In this document: one piece after another, positions 31,001 to 39,824 of the stretch
How positions within the stretch are numbered: position 1 is the stretch's first letter
How the letters are laid out: every line of letters begins with the position of its first letter
Position numbers and translations under genes: made by a program
From: Amoebophrya sp. AT5.2
Lineage: Eukaryota; Sar; Dinophyceae; Syndiniales; Amoebophryaceae
Direction: 5' to 3'
NCBI GenBank assembly: GCA_005223375.1
Contig: RXOD01003818.1
Location: 1 to 55,442 of the forward strand
DNA length: 55,442 nt
Notes under the pieces: model-generated
Databases searched by the model: none
The model's input: the letters and a program-made list of their open reading frames with translations, nothing else
What the model was told of the DNA's origin: nothing

Positions 31001-33514
31001 ATTCGCACCTCGTCCAGATTGAGCGCGGCCGAATCTTCCTTCCGCTCCGCCGTTATGACGGTGCGTGTGCTGTCAAGCACGCGGCGGTCGTCCGTCGCTC
31101 GGTGCGTCGCTACCTCCAGGTGGGCGGCTGCACTCGGTGCCCCGGTGACTTCCGAGCAGAGCGCCCGGCATCGATCCCACACGCGGTGGTCGACGGCCCT
31201 CCCGGAGAAGAGCGCGCACAGGCCTTTGGCATCCGAGGTGGAACGGCCGGCATCGGGCAGCGTCATGCCGTGTTCGCCTCGTCCGGGAACAAAATAGTTC
31301 TCGAGGAACGGGGCGCACCCGCCGTTGTCCACTGCCACCGCGCGACCCGTCTGGAGCGCCAGCGTCGCGGCGACAAACGTCCCCGCGCCGAAGTGTCCCG
31401 GCAGATAGCCGGTCTCCTCGGCTTCCCACGACGCGTCCGTGTCCGGAAACACGACGGCGGACCGAGTGGACTGCGTCTTCGTCGTATTCACGCGCAGATG
31501 CGACGCAGTCCGCAGCGCCCCGCTCGCGGCTTTCCGCAGCTCGTCGCCCGGCCCGCCTTCGTCGTCGCCTCCGGTGACGTTTGGTGCTGGCGGGACGAGC
31601 CCGGTGGCCACCCGCGGACGCCAGTCGAGTTCTCCTTGAACTTGCTTCGCATCCTCCGCCCCGTCATCGTCCCCACCGCGGAGCAGCGTGGGAGTCCTTT
31701 CCGGCGAGCAGGGGGGTGACGTTCTGGCTTCATGTTTGCTCCGCTTTGCCTTGGGCGGCGTCTCCAGGGATGCAGGCGAGGAGGAAGAAGCCGAACCCGC
31801 ATCGAGGCCAGAACAATCCGGAATGACCCGGCCCGCCGAAAGTTCCAGAAGCTCCATGCCGTGTGGCTTTCTGGCCTTTGAGAGATCCAAAATACCCAGG
31901 ACAGGCACAAACCGTTGTAGATTTCTTTTCGTCAAGCGGCGTAGATGCGGCGGCCGAGTCTCGAAGTCAGCGATGTATTCTGGAGGAAGCGTGCCCGCCC
32001 GCCGAAGGACACGCGTCAGAGCCGCGGCCTTTTTCTCGATTGCGGTTAGCGTTGTAGGCGCTAACGCCTTGACGGCGTTGTTTAAACTTGGAGAAAAAAG
32101 CCCGCCATCCAGGACCAGGCGTTGGCTCGGTTTGCACACGAACGGGACTCGTGCGAGCCCCCTAATCTAGTCTAGTCGTTCACTTGTGGCGGCTCTTAAT
32201 GCAATACAACTCCCTGGGCCCCTACCCAAATCTGCAAAACGGTTCCCAACAGGTTCCGCGCCCGCTCGCTCGGCCTCTAGTGAGATCGCGCGAGAAGCCG
32301 CCTCAGAAGATGAAGCCGCTCCGCGATACGCTTTTGCAGGGCTTGCAACCGACGAAGTAGCGCTGGCTGATTTCGTGGGCGCGTTTTTCGCCAAGAAGCT
32401 TCCTCAAGCGTTCCGCACAAACGAGCTGAGCAAAGACTACGTGTGGGAACACGGACGGGGCCAGGTGCAAGAAACAGTATGGTCGCGCTTTTGGCTCGAT
32501 GTTGCGTGGCTACCAAGAACCAACTTGTTGGAGGACAAGAACGATCAGCGAGGTAGTAGCGATGGAGCGTCTGTGTCTTCGTCGAGCCCGAGGTCGACGA
32601 AGACGACACGCGCCGCAGACAACGACTGGAAGAACCAGGACGAGAAGCGAAGCACTCGCTTCGTCCTCTTGGAGTTGTACTCCCCGAACCGCGCACAGCA
32701 TTCTACGCATCTGCTACTGGTAAATCTGTTGGCGCTGGGGTTGAAGGGTTTCGCAGAGCTGAAGATTGTCCGGATGGACAAAGAAAACAACCACACGCCG
32801 GACAGTTTCTTGCATGGACAGCACTTAGCGTCCAGCAGGAAGTCAGATGACTCTCTCAGTCGAACTGTCGGCGTCAGTCCTTTCGCAACCATGTCAGCAG
32901 CGGGCACTAGCAGCAGCACTGGCGGTGGCGCCTCCACCGAGTATTTCTTCCTCGACGCGAAGCGTGGGTCATTGTCTCGATTCCGCGTACAGGTGGCGAA
33001 ATTGTTGGACCTTCCGACCCGGCTGCTGAGCTTCGTGCGAACACGAGTCAACGACGCTGCGCAGAAGGATCGCGCTAAGAAAACGGACGCTGCAGAACAG
33101 GCAGAAATCGCCGACACAGATGTAGACGCTGCTTCTCCGTCCGCAGCACCGCACAACGAAGCTGAAGACGAAGCGCAAGCGACTTGCGCAGTTTCATCTG
33201 AAGATCAAGAGGTCACAAACACAAACACGAACTGCCAGGCCGGCACCTCCTTCTTCGACTACGCGACCGCGAGGGCCTTCGTGAAGGAGCAGGTTCAGGA
33301 GCGAGTCCGGAAGATGAAGCGGATGGAACGGGAACGGGAGCGCAAACACCATGAATCCTGGGCACAGTACGAGATTGAGGAATTCCTACGATACGAAAGA
33401 AAGGGATTTAAGCTTGACCAATTAGGTGCCACGAGTGGTCTCTTTGGGAGTGGCGGAGCAGCAGGACCATCTGGAGTTGGGTCTCCGCCGACGCGGGCGT
33501 CCAGGATGCTGTAG
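19066..33514 (+). CDS. giant ER-type protein: two tandem CS(p23-like)-PDI units, 2,192 aa, three exons
   Basis: Exons are 19066-23213, 23488-24656 and 32253-33514 (TAG); together 6,579 nt, phases 2 and 1. A short hydrophobic N-terminus (ALWRGAWCVLVASG) may be a signal peptide. Unit 1: CS/p23-like domain, about residues 40-140, ending HPHYWTQVF; thioredoxin domain with active site WCTKC at 243-247; b/b'-like region to about 740 (LRRFLESALAGRI); then a degenerate thioredoxin fold near 796-810 (VVELYHRDQDRRF) in place of the usual CxxC. A Lys/Arg-rich linker spans about 1060-1190. Unit 2: CS domain about 1192-1320 (YSVSWAQTRDTLHMTL ... HRWDKLL); thioredoxin domain with WCKAC at 1395-1399; b' region (IVIVFKPQEKRAVRFPGPM, LPAFGIIERVD); and a second degenerate a' domain near 1908-1923 (RFVLLELYSPNRAQHS). 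CxxC thioredoxin domains catalyse disulfide exchange in the ER; CS domains usually mark Hsp90 co-chaperones. No KDEL-like tail. Confidence 0.75.
24731..25883 (-). other. 3' part of the putative element: Lys/Ala-rich broken frames
   Basis: The - strand has several overlapping open frames in different phases. One begins with a basic, nuclear-type stretch (KKTAPKAKKKKAAGGG, KRPKTRLKPKTRKVD; about 25855-25760), and another has Gly/Val-rich sequence (25716-25345). None is open over the whole segment, consistent with decay. It adjoins the intron's 5' end at 24657. Confidence 0.25.
26275..26601 (-). pseudogene. fragment with paired CxxC motifs inside the GC-rich block
   Basis: On the - strand this frame begins MKSCAVCGSATLWSQIYD and continues to LPCRMCGVERTKCPALGF. 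That is CxxC, about 28 residues, then CxxC plus one more Cys: a zinc-ribbon-like spacing. The rest is Arg-rich and unconvincing. It may be a remnant of an element-encoded nucleic-acid-binding domain. No family can be named. Confidence 0.25.
27580..27647 (+). repeat. 68-bp direct repeat, copy 1
   Basis: Matches 27982-28049 at 66 of 68 positions (differences CCTCAGG/CCTGAGG and CTTTTT/CTTCTT). The core includes GGTCATATATCTGCGCGCCT. The spacing is 402 bp. Confidence 0.9.
27982..28049 (+). repeat. 68-bp direct repeat, copy 2
   Basis: Second copy of the repeat at 27580-27647 in the same orientation. Sequence between and beyond the copies is not obviously duplicated. Because 402 is a multiple of three, both copies read in the same frame on the + strand (SYICAPxDCRACFIFLLAR). 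Confidence 0.9.
28945..29010. repeat. short degenerate tandem repeat, about 18 bp
   Basis: About three copies of a unit resembling CGGGCGGYTCYCCCCCGA lie between about 28948 and 29010 within the GC-rich block. Copies differ at several positions. Confidence 0.45.
29351..29953 (-). pseudogene. 200-residue frame with CxxC pair, possible second ORF of the element
   Basis: The middle of this frame is convincing as protein: PMPVLIEPGPLNSLREENR, RREELRLAERVDALLEHRD, RGEKAKFCHRCQAYRFFTG. It holds a CHRC pair that could be half of a zinc ribbon. The same frame further down (about 29137-29080) contains DCRACGLSDFRRTRC, separated by stops. The N-terminal and C-terminal parts look less real, so indels or stops probably interrupt a longer ORF. 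No family recognised. Confidence 0.35.
30037..30327 (-). pseudogene. same-frame continuation of the 603-residue ORF beyond a TAG
   Basis: Directly after the TAG at 30330-30328 the same frame stays open for about 96 codons and keeps protein-like composition (AKISTEWEALALVRLAKDRE, WTYADVMSAGMAFDILEHAH, REDWLNVFALQPSKREN). This suggests either a nonsense mutation in a longer ORF or stop-codon readthrough of the kind some retroelements use between gag and pol. The sequence cannot decide between the two. Confidence 0.4.
30328..32139 (-). CDS. 603-residue ORF inside the PDI intron, family unknown (gag-like position)
   Basis: On the - strand this starts MCKPSQRLVLDGGLF and ends PPAGDREAIS with TAG. 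It is the longest uninterrupted frame in the GC-rich block. The N-terminal ~100 residues are helical and basic (IEKKAAALTRVLRRAGTLP, RRLTKRNLQRFVPVLG). A disordered Ser/Pro/Gly segment follows, then a more ordered part (FGAGTFVAATLALQTGRAVA, DHRVWDRCRALCSEV) and a C-terminal region (WLLGELNAVHCDEVALAIEP, GIRFVAPGYHGWAIRQ). There is no zinc knuckle, protease or polymerase motif. The + strand reading of the same DNA (30547-31719) is Arg-rich and looks like a shadow. It is probably the first ORF of the element, by position only. Confidence 0.5.
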   Translation of the reverse strand: MCKPSQRLVLDGGLFSPSLNNAVKALAPTTLTAIEKKAAALTRVLRRAGTLPPEYIADFETRPPHLRRLTKRNLQRFVPVLGILDLSKARKPHGMELLELSAGRVIPDCSGLDAGSASSSSPASLETPPKAKRSKHEARTSPPCSPERTPTLLRGGDDDGAEDAKQVQGELDWRPRVATGLVPPAPNVTGGDDEGGPGDELRKAASGALRTASHLRVNTTKTQSTRSAVVFPDTDASWEAEETGYLPGHFGAGTFVAATLALQTGRAVAVDNGGCAPFLENYFVPGRGEHGMTLPDAGRSTSDAKGLCALFSGRAVDHRVWDRCRALCSEVTGAPSAAAHLEVATHRATDDRRVLDSTRTVITAERKEDSAALNLDEVRMTAASAPTRAGKAAGDPAGTAVLRAVIAFRAFSRATKRREASAPTPDLTDDGGSAAPAEPKTAPEIPDVDAPNSVCDDFAAHRTRLEFARELGGRAKRIADDQDARLQDWLDGLPGGPWLLGELNAVHCDEVALAIEPDEDGGIRFVAPGYHGWAIRQAEEEPTTPGPSPAREESSEGLGGGEVIWTDEGVYLPPRCRGAAAKLLDCDGWLHPRPPAGDREAIS

Positions 33515-35055
33515 CGCCTGTCGCTGTGCGTGTGCTGGCACTGGCATCGACGAGGAAACAGCTGTTCTTATCGGAGGACGGTACAGCATTTTCACAAAAA
33601 ATCTAAAGACGCTTCGTATACGAACTACTTTCTTAAGTAAGTTCTAATTCTCCTTCTACTTCACACGAGTACGAGAACCACTACTACATCAGTCACGTCT
33701 TCAGCATTCATTGAATCAGATGCTTCTGCACTTCATGCAATGAGGTGGGCGTGGGGCGCACACCTAGGCGTTGAACATGAGTCACATTTGTTTCGGACAT
33801 GTTTTCGCCGGGCAGTTCACGAACGGAGTCCAAAACTACACGGGTCTACTTTAGAATCTTTTTATTCCGAAGGCGAGGAAGTGGTTGAGGCGGTGGAGAA
33901 GCAGGACGAGAGCCACGGATAGGCGACGCAACGTGCAACAGCAGGAGGCCTGCACCAGAGCCGGTTGACGACCGCGACCGACAAAGACAAACATCCGCGC
34001 TGCTTCTAGCTTTCCACTTCTGTCTTCTGAATCTGATGCGTGGTCACTTTCCCTCGGCGAGGTCCATAACAACATCACTCGAGATCATCACATCGGTGCT
34101 TGCCATCATCTGTGTCCATACTCGGTTCCAAATACTGGCGTCGGTTTATTATATTCCGGACATATCTCCTCGTTCGCGGATCGGGAAGTTCGGCTGCAAC
34201 AGTAGGTAAGCGAGGTCCCTTGCAGCACTCATTCTCATTGGAAATGGCAAAGAAATTACTATTCTGCTCCTTTCCACATCCACCTTTCACGTGCAGCTAT
34301 AGTAACTTTCAGTTTGGCTTCGCTCTGCTCCTTCTACTCGTACTTACAAGCAGTAGAAACCACAACCAGGCCGCCTTCGAAAATTAACACAGGTTTTGGC
34401 CATGACGCTGTTGTACCAGTGCATTCTTGATTCTCGTAGCAGAAGGTCTTTCTTCGCACGTAAATCCTCGGATCAGCGTAACATCGAGTCGTAGAAGATC
34501 ATGTTGAGGACCAGGACCACGCAGTAGCATATATGACGTGACGAGCACGGGCATAAGATCCGCGCTAGAACTACGTCCTGAATTCACATCGATCAGGATT
34601 GAATTACACCAGAAGAAACAAACTGCAACTCGAACTCTTGCATTGCGATTTTCCGTCTACTGAAGATGAAAGTGAAAGCAGACCACACGAGGACGCACGT
34701 TGCACATTCACTCTTTGTTAAAGATAACTAAGCTCAATCTATAGCAAGGTCAAGGACAAGCTCCGCATCGAAATTAATGAAACACTTCATTCCCTGCACG
34801 TGCAGGCGACCCGAAAAATAGGGACCAAAAATGAAGTTACAGTAAGCACACGTAGTTAGAAGTGGGCTGCAACTGCAACTGCATCTGCTGCGGCTACTAG
34901 TAACTGCCCTTTGCGACAAACTTATACCTTAACCTTTCAGTTTCATGATCATGATCTTGGTTATTTGAGTCCGGCTTCATCGAGCAGTTGCCGGTGCCTG
35001 CCGCCAGATCGTTGTGACGGCTAAGCAGCGAGGACATCTATCGATCCCTATCGCA
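33515..35055. other. 1.5-kb intergenic stretch, no supported gene
   Basis: AT-richer, with only short frames of poor composition on both strands. A near-palindrome, GAACTACTTTCTTAAGTAAG, begins at about 33622. The open frame leading into the next gene starts with GTG at 35014, but the first in-frame ATG is 35056. Confidence 0.5.
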
Positions 35056-38000
35056 ATGCCGATGCGACGGAGGCTCTCGTCAGGGTTTTCCGGCCTGCAA
35101 CAGCCAGGCGCAGCGGGGGAAGGCGTAGGGCAGCAGCATGAACAGCACCAGCAGGGCAGCGGATCCTTGGTTTTCGAGGTCGACGAGGGGAGCGACATCG
35201 ATTTTGACCTGCCGCCGATACCGCACTACGGTTCTGCCGGTGGCGTCCAAGAACTGCGGGATGTAACCAACCCGGGGGATTCCGTACAGGAGCTACAGAC
35301 CATTAATTAGATAGTAAGCATAAGCAATTTTTGCAACACATCACAAACACAAACACATAGACATCAATCCATCGATCATGCAATTGCGTAGAAGTAGATC
35401 ATGAAGTAGATGAACCGAAATAAAAACATCTACAGCATCGCACAGTTGGGCGGCTCTACCACGACAACACCCACAAGGATTTGTTTCCGTTCGACAGTGA
35501 GGAGGAGCTCCACTTCGACGAGCTGCGCGACTTCAGGAGCCCGCGCAGCAGAAAAAAGCTTTCGGCGCGGATATCCGTGACGTTCGTGCAGTGGCTGGGT
35601 GTTTTCTGCACCTGCCTAGCAGTCAGCATGCTGGTCTTCTTTCTGCTGGCGCTGCGTGCGGATAACTTGAACAAAAAGTTCGCACACGACAACAAGTCCG
35701 GGGCACCTCGTCCGACGTCGAGTGCACCCGCAGGTGGAGCAATCGAGTCCATGCTCAGTCCACAAGCGAAGCACGCACTGCAGATGAGGGCCGCCAAACA
35801 CAAACTTCTACAACCGGCCGACAAGAAGACAAAGACTTATCCCGCGCCGCCGCCACGCGCGATTCCGCTGGCCGACAGCGTGAAGGACGAAGCGAAACGT
35901 ACCCAAGAGGAGCTCAAGAAGAAGCGGGAGAAGCAGGCTGCGGCGGACCGGGCGGCTGTCAAAACAGCTCCTTCCACCCCGTCCGCGAAAGTGAACGAAA
36001 TGATGAAGCGCCGCTACGAAAAACTTATCCAGTACATCTCCAGCGCCGGCAGCGGATCTGCGGCCGTGACGAAGAACCTGCCACAACTGACCCATCAGCC
36101 AACAGTCGGCGGCGGCCGCTCGTTGGATCCGTTTAACGCACCTCAGCCGGACCTTCCGCTTGCTTCTGCTAAGAGCAGCGAAAGCCAAACAAGCCAAGAC
36201 GTGAAACAAGCTGCGAACAAGGCTCCAGTGATTGATTTCGGCTGGAGGTTCGACAATCCTGCTGACGTTTCGAAGGCGTTTGGTAGCGAAATGGACCACG
36301 TACTGGACTTGTGCCGAGGAAGGCGGGCGGTGGTGAAGCATCCAAACAAGACAGGTCAGAACGACGGAGACGATGGGATAAAAGAAGAATTTGTCATGTA
36401 CACACTAAACTCAGCAGCCCAGTACGCCTACCCGTGCTGGCAGGCTTTCGAGAAGGTAATGGCTCGACCTGAGTTTGAGTTAGAGTTTGTTAGTTTTTCA
36501 TTCTTTGTTTGCAAGAACCGATCAAGGAAGAATGAATTCAACTCTGTCTTGGCATATAGATACTTAATTTTATCTTTCGATGACCTATACATAGTACGAA
36601 AACGATTTCGCGGCCAGGTTTTTTTGAACGAGCTCGACCCGGGGGAAGATGTCCGCCACGATCTTTCCTTTGTGCGGCCCAGTGATAAGAACAAGAAATG
36701 GAAAACGATGCGCAAGAAGTTGAAATTCGGGGACTTCCAGTCTTTGTACTTCATGTGGCCCGACGGCAACGCCGCGCCGACCGCGCCCGGCGCGGAGGCC
36801 TTGCCGGACGGTTTCCCCCTTCCCAAGGGAATTGCGATCAAGGCCGGCAGTACGGATCAACTGGAGATCATGAAGGGCCTCGCAGCCATGCTGGACGAAG
36901 TGGTCGGGTCCGACGCGTTGGTCTTCATCACGGTGCAGGTGGGTTACGAGAACGAGCAACTTGCGAACGGCGCTACCGAGACGGTGGAGGTGCAGACGCT
37001 GGTTTTCTACGCGATGGTCGGCAAAAACGACATACGACCGATCGCGGGTTACCACCAGGGGCTCCAACACACCGCGGGGGACGAGAAGACTGGCGCAGAA
37101 GAAAAAGCGTACCCGCCGGCGCGAAGGAGCGGCTCCGGCGTGTGGAAGGTGCAGACGGCGCGGGACGCGCGCGGCCACGAGGTCTGCCCAGGTAGCATGG
37201 TGCAGATCTTCGATACCCTCGCCGAGATGCGGCACAAGATCTGGCCGCAGCTCGACATCATCCTCATTCTCGATGCGAGCTGGAGCTACGCGAGTGGCGA
37301 GCACCAGGAGGACCCTTTCGACAACCCGCACCGCAACGAGTGGCTGAAGCACAGCGACATGATGCGTCATTTGCTGACCAAGCTGGGTGACGCAAGCCTC
37401 ACCCCAGAGCAGAAGCTGCAGATCCGCGCTCAAATTCTGGAGGGCGTGAAGACGCCGGGGCGAAACTGCTACTTGGCGCCGTATCTTACCGGACGGCCGG
37501 ACTACCAGCAGCTGACCCGTATGGTCGGATTTACCAACCATGCCATTACCGAGTGGAAAGGCATGCAGTACCCCTCGATGTCCGTCCCCGGTCTATTCCC
37601 GGGTATCAACTACTACATTTTCGAGCTTCCGGAGGTCGTTCCACCGTCGCCGAGGACGTTGCCAACGACCACGACGGCGACGACGGCCTCGACTGCCCCG
37701 GCATCCGCACCGGAGCCCTTCGCGTACAGAGGCCCACATTCTGCGAACAATTGGAACGTGCGCGTGCTGAACAAAAAGGGCCAGTGGGCCGACTACCTGG
37801 ACGCGGATCCGGAGGCGGTGTTGAACGATTCGAAGAACATCCCGGTTGTGCCGGACTTGAACCCGCGGCGGCCGCATCGGAACATCCCGAATTGGGTGAA
37901 GCAGGATGCCCTGATGAACTCCCTCCAATCCCGACAGGCAGGAGGACTACATGAACAATCGCTGGATGACTACATGAACAATCGCATGACGATGGATGAC

Positions 38001-38768
38001 GTGCAGAGAGGAGGTGGCCCTGGCACTTTCGGTCCCATGGGAGGTCGTGGAAACGACGATGGAATACTGGATACTATGGGCGAGGAGGAACCAGCGCAGC
38101 AATTTTACAGGGATGTTGATTCACGCCGCTATATGGAGGACGCGCATCAAGTAGATCCGCGAAAAGAGGGGGCTTTTGACGACCCCAAATATCGGGGAAA
38201 TTACGGTCTAGATAACGAATTTGACGAAGTGGGCTTGCAGCCTAGAAGAGATTGGGACACGAACGCGCAGTTTTTTGGCGAAGATGAGGCGAACAGGCAG
38301 GACCGGGGCGCGATGCGACGGCGCACTGGGCCGAGACAAGACCTGGGATTTGAAGAGGACAACTACGGGGAGCGCAATTTGGGGGAAGCACGGGGTCGTG
38401 GAGGCGATCCAGACGATGGCGATCCGTATGGTGCCAGGGACGGGCATGTGCTGGCGGAAGATTCACGTGCCAGACAACGCGACAGCGACATGCTTTACAA
38501 TGACGACATGTTACTGAACGACCTCGATGGAGGGAGAAGTACATATCAGGATCCATACGGTAACGGTGCCAGGTACTTCGACGACAATCACATCAACGAT
38601 GTTCAGGAGGAGCACGATGACGGAAGACGCAGAAGCGGGCTTCCTACCACTTCTGGAGCTGGACAAGCGCCGGGAGGTCCGCGACAAGAACGGCAGCGAG
38701 GACAGCAGAAGGCGTCTCCTTCTCGGAGCAATGACCGGCCGTCGCCTCAGAGCCAAGAGCTCGGCTAG
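35056..38768 (+). CDS. type II membrane protein, 1,132 aa, unknown luminal domain
   Basis: Exons are 35056-35283, 35436-36455 and 36618-38768 (TAG), each a whole number of codons. Introns are GTACAGGAGC...CTACAG and GTAATGGCTC...GGCCAG; the second is 162 bp with no in-frame stop. A cytoplasmic N-terminal tail with acidic stretches (FEVDEGSDIDFDLPPIPHYG) precedes one membrane span near residue 115 (VQWLGVFCTCLAVSMLVFFL) flanked by basic residues, so type II topology is likely. A Lys/Ala-rich stalk follows. The next domain is well conserved-looking (YTLNSAAQYAYPCWQAFEK, VFLNELDPGEDVRHDLSFV, LVFYAMVGKNDIRPIAGYHQ, QLDIILILDASWSYASG, YPSMSVPGLFPGINYYIF). The last ~300 residues are disordered, rich in Asp, Arg and Gly. 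Topology would suit a Golgi or surface enzyme, but no known enzyme motif is visible. Confidence 0.7.
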
Positions 38769-39824
38769 AGAAACAAATGAAGAACGGCCCCCAATTTCTT
38801 ACTCCTAAAATCTACCCACTGCAGCTAACGCTGTGATGTCGTTGTTTATTTGCCTTCGCTGTACCCCTTCGAAATAATAAACATCAAAACCAACGAACAA
38901 CAAAGCGAAGAAGAAGAAGCTTCACTGGCACTGGATCAATTTCCCGCCCAGAGGGTCAAGAACGAATCTACAAAACAAAAAATGACCGTGATTTACGACG
39001 ACACAAGAAATGACCGTGATGTACGGCTTGGAATGGCGACAATGAAGCGATAAAGTGCTGCTCCACGACCGAGAAGAATTCTATTCCGCGCCCCAGCAAA
39101 AGAGTTGGCTGCGACGTTCCGCGGGTAGATGAACGACTGAGAAAAAAAGGATTTTCGTGTGTTCCTCGCCACAACTACAGCTGCACGTGGTCAGATAAAA
39201 AGAGCTTGCAGCAATTACTCAACAGAGTAGTCAATTAAATCCATCGGACGAGCACGACGACCACGAGGAGCGACAATGGTAGAGCACTGCGTCCTCGTCG
39301 TGTACTACAAGAACCTCTCCATACTTTTACTTGCTTCGATTAATTCTGACCGTACTAACTTAGCACTGCTAACCCAGACAGAAGGAGCCAGACCTCCTAC
39401 AAACTACATACTGTATTCTTATTCTACATCTACTGCGACACTATGCCTCTTCGTTCCCTAGGACAAGGCCACCAGCACTACAACTCGGCCTTGGACGCCC
39501 GCTCACTCTAGTAACGAAGATGCTGTGTCGTGCACCTACATGGCATGATTGAAATCAACGTCGCCGAAGAGTAGTGTACAACTACAAGTTGTAGTCCCAC
39601 TCGAGAATCCTATCTTCATCTACTTCATGATCATCATCTTCATCATCTTGTTCTTCGTGGTAGTTGTGAATGCGGACTGCCAGGGGCACTGGAGCTGGAC
39701 GCCATGCATGACGACAACTAGGGTTGGTGTTAGTGCTAGGTAGTCCTCAGTTTCGGTTTCGCGACCGAGCCTCAGCAACGCAAACTAGTCAACGCGAAGC
39801 TGACTACGCGGAGAACCAAAAAGC
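38769..39824. other. 1.1-kb intergenic stretch, no supported gene
   Basis: No coding frame with convincing composition. Several poly-purine and ATCATC-rich runs near 39620-39655, but no defined repeat. Confidence 0.5.

Larger units (their letters stand above)
24770..32165 (-). mobile_element. putative degenerate mobile element, GC-rich, coding on the - strand (ends unresolved)
   Basis: The block is visibly richer in G and C than the surrounding exons and intergenic DNA, with a pyrimidine-rich + strand around 27500-28640. The - strand carries a 603-residue ORF (32139-30328), its continuation past a TAG, a 200-residue frame (29953-29351) and further short frames down to about 24731. They change frame and contain stops, as in a decayed element. 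There are no long terminal repeats, terminal inverted repeats, poly(A) tract or convincing target duplication that I can see. I found no YxDD, DDE or HHCC motif. The alternative is a set of antisense host genes nested in the intron. The coordinates are approximate. Confidence 0.4.
24657..32252 (+). other. 7,596-bp intron of the CS-PDI gene
   Basis: The intron starts GTAATACAAC after codon bases ACATAG and ends GGTTCCCAACAG. Phase 1 is kept: the G at 24656 plus GT at 32253 gives Gly. The flanking protein is continuous with a PDI b'-to-a' junction: PAFGIIERVD upstream, then FAGLATDEVALADFVGAFF downstream, where PDIs have the end of b' and the start of a'. Other introns in the window are about 30-281 bp, so this one has been greatly expanded by the GC-rich block inside it. 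Confidence 0.7.

Noticed and set aside
24659..32216. AATACAACT at both ends of the large intron as a target-site duplication
   Set aside because: The nine-base match (about 24660 and 32211) is close to the splice ends, but flanking bases give no element terminus; it could be chance.
24657..32252. LTR retrotransposon call for the intron insert
   Set aside because: No long direct repeats at the two ends and no recognisable reverse transcriptase, RNase H or integrase motif.
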